Origin: PWQG01 sp051747985
GTDB taxonomy: Bacteria > Pseudomonadota > Gammaproteobacteria > Pseudomonadales > Pseudohongiellaceae
Reading direction: 5' to 3'
Length of the DNA stretch: 8,472 nt
NCBI GenBank assembly: GCA_051747985.1
Contig: JBNJGU010000129.1
Coordinates: 1 to 8,472 of the forward strand
Part shown: piece by piece, positions 1 through 5,845 of the stretch
Layout of the letters: each line of letters opens with the position of its first letter
Position numbering within the stretch: position 1 is the stretch's first letter
Made by a program: the position numbers and the translations under genes
The notes under the pieces: model-generated
What the model was told of the DNA's origin: nothing
The model's input: the letters and a program-made list of their open reading frames with translations, nothing else
The model's database searches: none

Positions 1-1258
1 GCCCAAGGGGATTCTGCTGATGGGCCCGCCCGGCACCGGGAAAACCCTGTTGGCCAGGGCCACCGCCCATGAGGCCGGCGTGCCGTTTTTCAGCATCAGT
101 GGCTCGGAGTTCATCGAGATGTTCGTCGGCGTGGGCGCCTCGCGGGTCCGTGACATGTTTCAGGAGGCGCGCAAGCGGGCTCCGGCGCTGGTCTTCATTG
201 ACGAGATCGACTCCGTGGGGCGGGTGCGTGGCACCGGCGTGGGCGGCGGCAATGACGAGCGCGAACAGACCCTGAATCAGGTACTGGCGGAAATGGACGG
301 CTTCTCGGCCGACGAGGCCGTGGTGGTGCTGGCTGCCACCAACCGCCCGGATGTACTCGATCCGGCCCTGCTGCGCCCCGGGCGCTTCGACCGCAAGGTG
401 ACGCTGGAGTTGCCCCAGCAGTCGGCCCGTAAAGAGATATTGAGCGTGCACCTGCGCAAGGTGCCGCTGCAGGATGATGTGGATGTGGAAGAACTGGCGC
501 GGATGACGGTCGGTTTTTCCGGTGCCGACCTGGCCAATCTCGTCAATGAAGCGGCGCTGTTGGCGGCGCGGCGCCAGTCGGAACAGGTGGCCCGCCAGGA
601 CTTCACCGGCGCGCATGATCGCATTGTCATGGGTTCCGAACGCCGCGATCTGCTTAACCCGAAGGAGCGCCGCCGCACGGCCATTCACGAAAGTGGTCAT
701 GCGATTGCCGCGCTGATGAGCCCGGAGGCCGATCCGGTCCACCAGGTCACCATCATCCCTCGCGGCCGGGCGCTGGGCGTCACCGAGCAGCTCCCGGCCG
801 AGGACCGATACAACTACACCGAGGACTACCTGGCCACGCGTCTGACCGTATTGATGGGTGGCCGCTGCGCGGAGCAGCTCGTGCTGGGCGAGACCAGTTC
901 GGGCGCCGGTAGCGATCTGGAGCAGGCCACGCGTCTGGCCCGCATGATGGTGGCGCAGTGGGGCATGAGCGAAGCCCTGGGGCCGGTGCATTTCAGCCTG
1001 GGAGACGAGCATCCCTTTCTGGGCTATGAGCTGACACAGACCCGTGACTACAGTGAGGCCAGTGCCCGCCAGATTGACGAGGAGGTCAAGCGCATCGTGG
1101 CCGGGGCGGAGCAGCGCTGCCGGGACCTGCTGACCGCGCACCGCGACAGTCTGGACCGGCTGGTCGAGGCCCTGCTGGAGCGCGAAACCCTGGATCGACG
1201 AGCCATTGATCAGTTGCTGGGAACCGCGGCCGCGGAAACGGAGGAGGGCACAGCGTGA
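1..1258 (+). CDS. ftsH: FtsH-type ATP-dependent zinc metalloprotease (AAA+/peptidase M41), 5' end missing
   Basis: Membrane-anchored AAA+ proteases of this family unfold membrane and regulatory proteins and degrade them in a hexameric chamber at the inner face of the cytoplasmic membrane. The gene runs in from the left edge (first whole codon at base 2), so the transmembrane and periplasmic N-terminus is not seen. Visible in order: Walker A GPPGTGKT (bases 23-46), the pore motif MFVGVGAS, Walker B VFIDEID, the second region of homology ATNRPDVLDPALLRPGRFDR, the zinc motif HESGH (bases 686-700; most relatives have HEAGH) and the likely third zinc ligand Asp in GAGSDL. The AAA+ and protease residues look intact. 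The C-terminal half (GVTEQLP, then a YNYTEDYLATRL-type stretch) reads from memory more like deltaproteobacterial or acidobacterial FtsH than like E. coli FtsH (GVTFFLP), so this may be a second paralogue. The tail after the protease domain is short. Its stop overlaps the start of the ModE-like gene (GTGA), implying one transcript. Confidence 0.93.
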   Translation, partial: PKGILLMGPPGTGKTLLARATAHEAGVPFFSISGSEFIEMFVGVGASRVRDMFQEARKRAPALVFIDEIDSVGRVRGTGVGGGNDEREQTLNQVLAEMDGFSADEAVVVLAATNRPDVLDPALLRPGRFDRKVTLELPQQSARKEILSVHLRKVPLQDDVDVEELARMTVGFSGADLANLVNEAALLAARRQSEQVARQDFTGAHDRIVMGSERRDLLNPKERRRTAIHESGHAIAALMSPEADPVHQVTIIPRGRALGVTEQLPAEDRYNYTEDYLATRLTVLMGGRCAEQLVLGETSSGAGSDLEQATRLARMMVAQWGMSEALGPVHFSLGDEHPFLGYELTQTRDYSEASARQIDEEVKRIVAGAEQRCRDLLTAHRDSLDRLVEALLERETLDRRAIDQLLGTAAAETEEGTA

Positions 1259-1632
1259 GCCGCCGGTCCGGTGAGATCCAGTGTCGTGTGCGACTGAAAT
1301 CGGGTGATGACATTGCTCTCGGGCCGGGCAAGGTGCAGTTGCTGCGGGCCATCGGCGAGACCGGTTCGATCAGTGCGGCCGCCCGTAGCATGAACATGAG
1401 CTATCGTCGCGCCTGGATGCTGGTCGAAACCATGAACCGCAGTTTCCGGACACCGCTGGTGAGCACGACCACGGGCGGGCGCTCCGGTGGTGGTGCGGCG
1501 GTCACCGCCGAGGGGGAGAAAGCCTTGCAGGCCTATGAGGCGATGATGAAGGAAGTGGACAGCGTGGCGGAACGTCATCTGCGCCGCCTGGTCCGCGGAC
1601 TTCCCCTGGTGGATTCCCGGTCCGATGACTGA
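1255..1632 (+). CDS. ModE-like winged-helix regulator, DNA-binding domain only
   Basis: This 125-residue protein matches the N-terminal DNA-binding domain of ModE, the repressor/activator that controls molybdate uptake. The helix-turn-helix lies at about residues 25-62 (GETGSISAAARSMNMSYRRAW, then VETMN), followed by the glycine-rich wing TTGGRSGGGAAVT at 71-83 and a helix to about 110, all recognisable against E. coli ModE. E. coli ModE has about 262 residues, with two C-terminal Mop/TOBE folds that bind molybdate. Those are absent here, and the frame closes at a clean TGA with no continuation downstream. The GTG start at 1255 is supported by a GGAGGAGGG ribosome site at 1240-1248 and by the GTGA overlap with the protease gene. 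The modABC genes follow 139 bp downstream, so control of that promoter is the natural inference. How it would sense molybdate is not visible. Confidence 0.85.
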   Translation: MSRRSGEIQCRVRLKSGDDIALGPGKVQLLRAIGETGSISAAARSMNMSYRRAWMLVETMNRSFRTPLVSTTTGGRSGGGAAVTAEGEKALQAYEAMMKEVDSVAERHLRRLVRGLPLVDSRSDD

Positions 1633-1704
1633 CAGACAGGAAATTTTCACCATTCTTCCGGATATTGCGACAAGACATCATCGCTGCTGGCAAGAACCGC
1701 TGGA

Positions 1705-1733
1705 TTGGTAATCGTTATGTTTCTGTGTATACT
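1705..1733 (+). promoter_or_regulatory. Probable sigma70 promoter of modABC
   Basis: A -35 box TTGGTA (1705-1710) and a -10 box TATACT (1728-1733) are separated by exactly 17 bp, 39 bp upstream of the modA GTG. The -10 matches the consensus at five of six positions and the -35 at four of six. Transcription would start near 1740. The spacing, the position and the overlapping ModE-like operator agree with each other. No experimental evidence. Confidence 0.6.
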
Positions 1734-1738
1734 TCGAG
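1711..1738 (+). promoter_or_regulatory. Candidate ModE operator overlapping the modA promoter
   Basis: Compared with the E. coli ModE consensus as I recall it (ATCGNTATATA-N6-TATATAACGAT), the left half ATCGTTATGTT (1711-1721) agrees at 8 of 10 defined positions and the right half TATACTTCGAG (1728-1738) at 7 of 11. They are separated by exactly six bases. The site fills the promoter spacer and covers the -10 box, where a bound repressor would block RNA polymerase. A ModE-like gene lies directly upstream and modA directly downstream. The right half is degenerate, so affinity is uncertain. Confidence 0.5.
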
Positions 1739-1771
1739 GCCAGATTTCAATCCAGGCTATGAGGTTGCGCC

Positions 1772-2605
1772 GTGTATCATGCAGTTCATTCCCCGGACGT
1801 CCGCGTTGAGCATCGACTCGTTGTGAGGTTTCTGTATATTACCTGCCTGGCAATGGCCGCTCTGCGAATTCTGCCGCTCCAGGCACAGAATCTGTCGGAT
1901 GCACCGGTCGTGGCGGCGGCTTCCGACCTGCAGTTCGCGGTGGAGGAAGTCGCCGGGGCGTTTTCACGCCAGACCGGAGAGCGGGTGCGGCTGAGCTTCG
2001 GGTCCACCGGCAATTTTGCCCGTCAGATCCGTGAGGGCGCACCATTCCAGTTGTACATGGCGGCCGATGAATCATTTGTGCTGGACCTGGCACGGGAGGG
2101 CCATACCCGCGATGAAGGCGCCCTGTATGCGCTGGGGCGGGTCGTGTTGATGGCGCCGCACGACTCGCCACTGTCGGTGGATGGCGAGCTGAATGGTCTG
2201 GTGGAGATGCTGGAGGCAGGATCACTGCGACGTTTCGCCATCGCCAATCCCGAGCATGCCCCGTATGGGATGCGGGCCCGGGAGGCACTGCGGCATCGCG
2301 GCATCTGGGAAGCCCTGCAGCCCGTGATGGTGCTGGGTGAGAATGTCAGTCAGGCGGCACAGTTTGCCTTGTCCGGCAGTACACAGGGCGGAATCATTGC
2401 GTATTCACTGGCTTTGGCACCGTCCGTGGAGCAGCGCGGAGAATATGCGCTGATTCCGGAGAGTTGGCATAGTCCGCTGCGCCAGCGCATGGTCCTGCTG
2501 AAGGAAGCAGGGCCGGTCGCGGAGTCTTTCTACCAGTTCATCCAGAGCGCGGAAGCCCGCCAGATAATGAGCCGCTACGGTTTCACCGCTCCAGTGGATC
2601 CATAG
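1772..2605 (+). CDS. modA: Molybdate ABC transporter, periplasmic substrate-binding protein
   Basis: ModA captures molybdate (or tungstate) in the periplasm and delivers it to the ModBC channel. The 277-residue product has a hydrophobic export signal at about residues 19-38 (FLYITCLAMAALRILPLQA), with likely cleavage near Ala38. Counterparts of the E. coli ModA ligand-binding positions are visible: Ser51 in AASD, Ser78 in FGSTG (the GSTG form rather than ASSS), Tyr165 in NPEHAPYG, Val192 in GENVSQAA and Tyr211 in GGIIAYS. The GTG at 1772 was chosen because GAGG (1761-1764) lies seven bases upstream. It gives a long n-region, and the GTG at 1823 would give a more ordinary signal peptide (MRFLYITC) but lacks a clear ribosome site. 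It is the first gene of a modABC operon, with modB starting 3 bp after its stop. Molybdate versus tungstate preference cannot be read from the sequence. Confidence 0.93.
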   Translation: MYHAVHSPDVRVEHRLVVRFLYITCLAMAALRILPLQAQNLSDAPVVAAASDLQFAVEEVAGAFSRQTGERVRLSFGSTGNFARQIREGAPFQLYMAADESFVLDLAREGHTRDEGALYALGRVVLMAPHDSPLSVDGELNGLVEMLEAGSLRRFAIANPEHAPYGMRAREALRHRGIWEALQPVMVLGENVSQAAQFALSGSTQGGIIAYSLALAPSVEQRGEYALIPESWHSPLRQRMVLLKEAGPVAESFYQFIQSAEARQIMSRYGFTAPVDP

Positions 2606-2608
2606 ACG

Positions 2609-3280
2609 ATGGACTGGACTGCGCTGTCCATTTCCCTCCAGCTGGCTGGTTGGACCGTCCTGTTGCTGCTGCCGATCATGGTGGGAATGGGACGCCTGCT
2701 GGCCTGGCACGAGTTCCGGGGGAAAGTGCTGGCCGAGGCGCTGATCGCGATTCCATTGGTACTGCCGCCCACCGTGTTCGGTTTCTACCTGCTGGTGGCC
2801 TTTGGTGGCGCCTCTCCCGTCGGCCAGCTATGGGACCGGCTGTTCGGTGAACAACTGGTGTTCAGTTTTACAGGCCTGGTGGCCGCCTCCGTGATATTCA
2901 ATCTGCCATTTGCCATTCAGCCCGCGCAGCGCGGATTCGAATCGGTCCCGGCTGGCGTGCGCGAGGCAGGTCAGTGCTGCGGGTTGACGCCATGGCAATT
3001 GCTGTGGCGCGTGGAGCTGCCCCTGGCCTGGCCGGGACTGCTGACCGCCATGGTGCTGACCTTTGCCCATACCCTGGGCGAGTTCGGCATCGTCCTGATG
3101 GTGGGCGGCTCGATCCCGGGGGAAACCCGAACCATTGCCATCGCCATCTACGACCGGGTCCAGGCCTTCGATTACGAGGGGGCTGCCATCATGTCCGCCG
3201 TGCTGCTGGGGATTTCGCTGTTCACCATTACACTGACCTTCTGGCTGTCAAGCCGCATCGGCAGGAGGCTGGACGGATGA
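2609..3280 (+). CDS. modB: Molybdate ABC transporter, permease protein
   Basis: This is the integral membrane subunit that, as a dimer, forms the molybdate channel in the cytoplasmic membrane. The 223-residue product has about five or six hydrophobic segments (about 10-32, 42-66, 84-104, 137-166 with a break, and 192-214). The ABC permease EAA loop at 119-140 begins EAGQCCGLTPWQLLWRVELP and couples to the ATPase. The conserved family stretches PLVLPPTVFGFYLL and HTLGEFGIVLMVGG are present. Length matches ModB of other proteobacteria (about 220-230). The ATG lies 3 bp after the modA stop with only a weak GTGGA ribosome site, suggesting translation coupled to modA. Its TGA overlaps the modC ATG (ATGA). 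Confidence 0.95.
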   Translation: MDWTALSISLQLAGWTVLLLLPIMVGMGRLLAWHEFRGKVLAEALIAIPLVLPPTVFGFYLLVAFGGASPVGQLWDRLFGEQLVFSFTGLVAASVIFNLPFAIQPAQRGFESVPAGVREAGQCCGLTPWQLLWRVELPLAWPGLLTAMVLTFAHTLGEFGIVLMVGGSIPGETRTIAIAIYDRVQAFDYEGAAIMSAVLLGISLFTITLTFWLSSRIGRRLDG

Positions 3281-4371
3281 CGCTGGAAGTGACGATCAGG
3301 GCGGCCGGGCCCATTGCGCTGGATGTGGATTTCCGGGTTGAACCGGGTGAAATGCTGGCCCTGGTCGGTCCGTCCGGGGCCGGCAAGTCCACGGTGTTGC
3401 GCACCATCGCCGGACTGTGGCAACCGGCACGGGCCCGAGTATCCGTGGGCGGGGAGACCTGGCTGGATACGGAGCAGGGCATCGTGCTGCCATCATATCG
3501 CCGCCGGGTGGGGATGGTGTTTCAGTCCTATGCGCTGTTTCCGCACATGAGCGCCCTGGGAAACGTCAAGACCTCATTGCTTGACCGGCCGGCTGCCGAG
3601 CGTGATGAAGAGGCCCGGCGGTTGCTGCGGCTGGTGCATCTGGAGGGGCAGGTTGCCCGCCGGCCTGGAGAACTCTCTGGCGGGCAGCAGCAGCGTGTCG
3701 CCGTGGCAAGAGCCCTGGCGAGACGACCGCGGGTACTGTTGTTGGACGAACCGTTTTCGGCGGTCGACCGGCGCACGCGTGAAACCCTGTATCAGGAAGT
3801 TCGTGAACTGCGGAATCGGCTGGACATGCCCGTGGTGCTGGTCACGCACGACATTGGTGAGGCCGAGCTGCTGGCTGATCGCATGGCCGTGATCAGTGAC
3901 GGTCATCTCGAGCACGAGGGTACGGTGGGTGAAATACTGTGTGACCCGGCCGCTCTGCGACATCTGGGGCTGCGCGACATGGGTGCCTCGCTGTCCGCGC
4001 GGATTGTGACACAGGATGAGGATGGACTGACCCGGTTGGAGTGTCAGGCCGGTCCTCTGTGGCTGCCGCGCGTGGAGGGACCGGTCGGCACGCGAGTGCG
4101 CGTCCGTGTCATGGCCCATGAGGTGTTGCTGTCACGGGAGGCGCCCACCGGCCTGTCCGCGCTCAACATCCTGCCGGTGACGGTGACGGGCGTCACGCCC
4201 GGCGATGGCCCGGGAATGCTGGTGGAATTGCGCGCCGGCGAGGAACGGCTGCTGGCCCGCATCACGCGGCGCTCCGCGCTGGCGCTGGAGCTTGCAGAGG
4301 GTGTGCCCTGTCATGCCATCATCAAGTCGATGGCCGTGGCCAGGGACCATGTGGGCCGCCAGGCGGATTGA
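3277..4371 (+). CDS. modC: Molybdate ABC transporter, ATP-binding protein with C-terminal TOBE domain
   Basis: ModC hydrolyses ATP to drive molybdate import through ModB. The 364-residue product shows Walker A GPSGAGKS (31-38), Q-loop Gln83 in VFQSYALFPHM, signature LSGGQ (133-137), Walker B LLLDEP (154-159) and H-loop His191 in VTHD. From about residue 290 a TOBE/Mop-like domain follows (SALNILPVTVTGV to HAIIKSMAVARD), typical of ModC and able to bind oxyanion as a regulatory site. The open frame continues upstream to 2974 inside modB. I chose ATG 3277 because AGGAGG (3263-3268) lies eight bases before it, it overlaps the modB stop as ATGA, and the family sequence starts here (MTLEVTIRAAGPIALDVDF). 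Its stop is 3 bp from that of the convergent DUF3750 gene and no terminator is visible. Confidence 0.95.
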   Translation: MTLEVTIRAAGPIALDVDFRVEPGEMLALVGPSGAGKSTVLRTIAGLWQPARARVSVGGETWLDTEQGIVLPSYRRRVGMVFQSYALFPHMSALGNVKTSLLDRPAAERDEEARRLLRLVHLEGQVARRPGELSGGQQQRVAVARALARRPRVLLLDEPFSAVDRRTRETLYQEVRELRNRLDMPVVLVTHDIGEAELLADRMAVISDGHLEHEGTVGEILCDPAALRHLGLRDMGASLSARIVTQDEDGLTRLECQAGPLWLPRVEGPVGTRVRVRVMAHEVLLSREAPTGLSALNILPVTVTGVTPGDGPGMLVELRAGEERLLARITRRSALALELAEGVPCHAIIKSMAVARDHVGRQAD

Positions 4372-4374
4372 TGG

Positions 4375-5124
4375 TCACCGCACCTGCGGATGTTGTATCG
4401 GCCACGGTTCCTCCAGGCCAAGATGTCCCAGGCCGGGCAGCTTGATTGCCAGTGACAGTGGATCGATACCGGCGGACAGGCCCAGCAGGTTCAGTTCCAG
4501 TCCATCCCTCAATCCAGCCGAGATCCCCAGTACCCCGAACAGCGACAGCTGATAACCCGAGCCACCCGGCGTGCCGGATACGGATCGAAGACCCAGGTAG
4601 TCCTTGCCCACGGCCGTGTTGGGCAGTGGTGCGTGCAGCTCCGGCACATTGCGAAGTACCCAGGCCGTGAACGTGTTGCTGTTGGGCCCCGGCCAGGCCC
4701 GATAGCGGTCGGGCCATGGATAGGTGGCCACGGCTTCGCGCAGTTTTGGCAGCGCGGTCTCGGCACGATCGCCACGGACGTCCAGCAGCAGGCGGGGCGC
4801 GCTGCCGTACCAGGCCCGGTCGGGAACATCCTGTGTGGAGCGCACGTAGGGCTGTCGCCAGCCGGTGACTTGGTGGACCTCGTAGTGATCGGCACCCGGG
4901 GCCTTGGAGGAAAGCCAGGTATGGACGGCGAAGTTGCCCCGCCATTCGAAGGCGCGGGCCGCGTAGACCTGGATCACCGCGCGGGGTTCATCGGCGGGCG
5001 CCGGTGCCAGTTCCGCGCTGGAGCGGTCCGCATCCCGCCAGCTCACGTCATCGGCATCGTTGCCGGCCGCCATGAGAAACGGCCCGGCCAGCATCAGGCT
5101 GATCAGCAACAGGAAAGCGCGCAT
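4375..5124 (-). CDS. DUF3750 family protein, exported or membrane-anchored, function unknown
   Basis: I recognise this as a DUF3750 protein, a family without assigned function that occurs in proteobacteria. The start at 5124 gives 249 residues with an N-terminal hydrophobic stretch (AFLLLISLMLAGPFLMAA, 3-20) that is either a signal peptide or an anchor, placing the rest in the periplasm. Recognised core motifs are VIQVYAARAFEWRG (50-63), the HTW triplet at 68-70, YPWPDRYRAWPGPNSNTF (135-152) and AVGKDYLG (171-178). The C-terminal third (LSLFGVLGISAGLRDGLELNLLGLSAGID) is hydrophobic and glycine-rich and may sit on or in the membrane. The longer open frame up to 5184 was refused because it would overlap queD and put basic, non-family sequence ahead of the signal. 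The gene starts 2 bp after the queD stop, so the two are probably co-transcribed. The His68/Asn148-Ser149-Asn150 pattern is discussed in the findings. Confidence 0.8.
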   Translation of the reverse strand: MRAFLLLISLMLAGPFLMAAGNDADDVSWRDADRSSAELAPAPADEPRAVIQVYAARAFEWRGNFAVHTWLSSKAPGADHYEVHQVTGWRQPYVRSTQDVPDRAWYGSAPRLLLDVRGDRAETALPKLREAVATYPWPDRYRAWPGPNSNTFTAWVLRNVPELHAPLPNTAVGKDYLGLRSVSGTPGGSGYQLSLFGVLGISAGLRDGLELNLLGLSAGIDPLSLAIKLPGLGHLGLEEPWPIQHPQVR

Positions 5125-5126
5125 GG

Positions 5127-5483
5127 TCAGTCGCCTGTGTGGATGCAGCCGCTGGTGCAGGTCTCGCGGATCTCGACCCGGCACAGTGCGGGGAGCTGAG
5201 GTTTGAGTCGGTGCCAGATCCAGCGGGCGATGTGCTCGCTGGTGGGATTCTCCAGCCCCTCGATCTCATTGAGATAATGGTGATCGAGCTGCTCCCGGAT
5301 GGGACGGAAGGCGGCCTTGATATCGCCGAAATCCATGACCCAGCCACTGGTCTCGCCGACCGGTCCGCTGACCACGATTCTTGCCTGGAAGGAGTGGCCG
5401 TGCAGGCGCGCGCACTTGTGTCCGTCCGGTACGTTGGGCAGACGATGGGCCGCTTCGAAGCTGAAGTCCTTGTATATTTCCAT
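5127..5483 (-). CDS. queD: 6-carboxy-5,6,7,8-tetrahydropterin synthase (queuosine pathway; PTPS family)
   Basis: QueD converts dihydroneopterin triphosphate to 6-carboxytetrahydropterin, the second step towards preQ0 and the tRNA nucleoside queuosine. At 118 residues the length matches E. coli QueD (about 120). Zinc ligands are visible as His13 (FEAAHRLP) and His28/His30 (LHGH). The catalytic Cys24 sits in KCARLHGH, with Asp67-His68 in LDHHYLNE and Glu107 in EIRETC. The family signature NPTSEH is at 79-84. The open frame extends upstream to 5663, but the conserved protein begins at ATG 5483 (MEIYKDFSFEAAH) and the extra 60 residues are basic, proline-rich and unlike the family. No clear Shine-Dalgarno sequence precedes this ATG (the eight bases upstream are taccgccc). 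No other queuosine gene is in the window. DUF3750 follows 2 bp downstream. Confidence 0.94.
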   Translation of the reverse strand: MEIYKDFSFEAAHRLPNVPDGHKCARLHGHSFQARIVVSGPVGETSGWVMDFGDIKAAFRPIREQLDHHYLNEIEGLENPTSEHIARWIWHRLKPQLPALCRVEIRETCTSGCIHTGD

Positions 5484-5626
5484 GGGGCGGTATGGTAGCC
5501 CCGGACCGGGATGGCGGCAACTGGAAATGTCGTCTCTGGTAACGCGTGGTGGAAGGACAGGGTGAGGAGATGGCCCGGCACAATCAATACGAGACCGGCC
5601 GCGAGTAAAATTCTTCACACGGTATA

Positions 5627-5654
5627 TTGACAAGGTCGGACAAGTCGGTAAAAT
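5627..5654 (+). promoter_or_regulatory. Strong sigma70 promoter of the tRNA-Val/tRNA-Asp unit
   Basis: A perfect -35 box TTGACA (5627-5632) and a near-perfect -10 box TAAAAT (5649-5654) are 16 bp apart, with the tRNA-Val gene starting 19 bp after the -10. The bases directly after the -10 are GCGCG, a GC-rich discriminator of the kind that makes stable-RNA promoters sensitive to ppGpp (known from E. coli, inferred here). Confidence 0.8.
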
Positions 5655-5673
5655 GCGCGTCACCCAACACGGC

Positions 5674-5749
5674 GGGTGGATAGCTCAGTTGGTAGAGCGT
5701 CGCCCTTACAAGGCGAATGTCGGGGGTTCAAATCCCTCTCCACCCACCA
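5674..5749 (+). tRNA. tRNA-Val (anticodon UAC)
   Basis: The 76-base gene folds fully by eye. The acceptor stem GGGTGGA pairs with TCCACCC, the D stem is GCTC/GAGC, and the anticodon stem TCGCC/GGCGA carries loop CTTACAA with anticodon TAC at 5707-5709. The T stem GGGGG/CCCTC (one G-T pair) carries loop TTCAAAT. The discriminator base is A, and CCA is encoded at 5747-5749. UAC reads GUA and GUG, with wobble modification extending its range. It is the first gene of a two-tRNA unit. Confidence 0.97.
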
Positions 5750-5767
5750 GATTGCCGCTGTGAAAAA

Positions 5768-5788
5768 GGATGGTCGGAACAACCATCC
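5768..5788 (+). other. Perfect hairpin in the spacer between the two tRNA genes
   Basis: GGATGGT (5768-5774) and ACCATCC (5782-5788) form a 7-bp perfect stem with a 7-base loop, in the 96-bp spacer between tRNA-Val and tRNA-Asp. No T run follows, so it is a poor intrinsic terminator. A role as an RNase landing or processing structure in the primary transcript is an inference. Confidence 0.4.
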
Positions 5789-5803
5789 GGTGACAATTTC
5801 CAG

Positions 5804-5832
5804 GTGCAATGTTCGGGTAAGCATGGTAACAT
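5804..5832 (+). promoter_or_regulatory. Possible weak internal promoter before tRNA-Asp
   Basis: A -10-like TAACAT (5827-5832) is followed by GCGCG, the same -10/discriminator arrangement as the upstream tRNA promoter (TAAAAT then GCGCG). The -35 candidate GTGCAA (5804-5809), 17 bp upstream, matches the consensus at only three of six positions. The -10 lies within the small inverted repeat GCATG-GTAA-CATGC (5821-5834). Confidence 0.35.
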
Positions 5833-5845
5833 GCGCGCCTTTCGC

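Noticed and set aside
1633..1704. Possible terminator or riboswitch (for example a molybdenum-cofactor motif) between the ModE-like gene and modA
   Set aside because: I found no stable stem with a T run and no recognisable conserved riboswitch core. The region is better explained as a short promoter region.
2974..3276. 101-codon upstream extension of the modC frame inside modB
   Set aside because: It overlaps conserved modB coding sequence, has no ModC-like residues, and ATG 3277 has a strong ribosome site and the usual ATGA overlap.
3574..4119. 181-codon minus-strand frame inside modC
   Set aside because: It is antisense to a fully recognised ABC ATPase, has a Gln/His/Arg-rich shadow composition, and no family resemblance.
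4633..5199. 188-codon plus-strand frame antisense to DUF3750
   Set aside because: Composition is that of a GC-rich antisense shadow. The minus strand carries a recognised family with signal peptide and conserved motifs.
5484..5663. 60-codon upstream extension of the queD frame
   Set aside because: It is basic and proline-rich and unlike any QueD N-terminus. QueD family proteins start at MEIYKDFSFEAAH, and the total length from 5483 fits the family.
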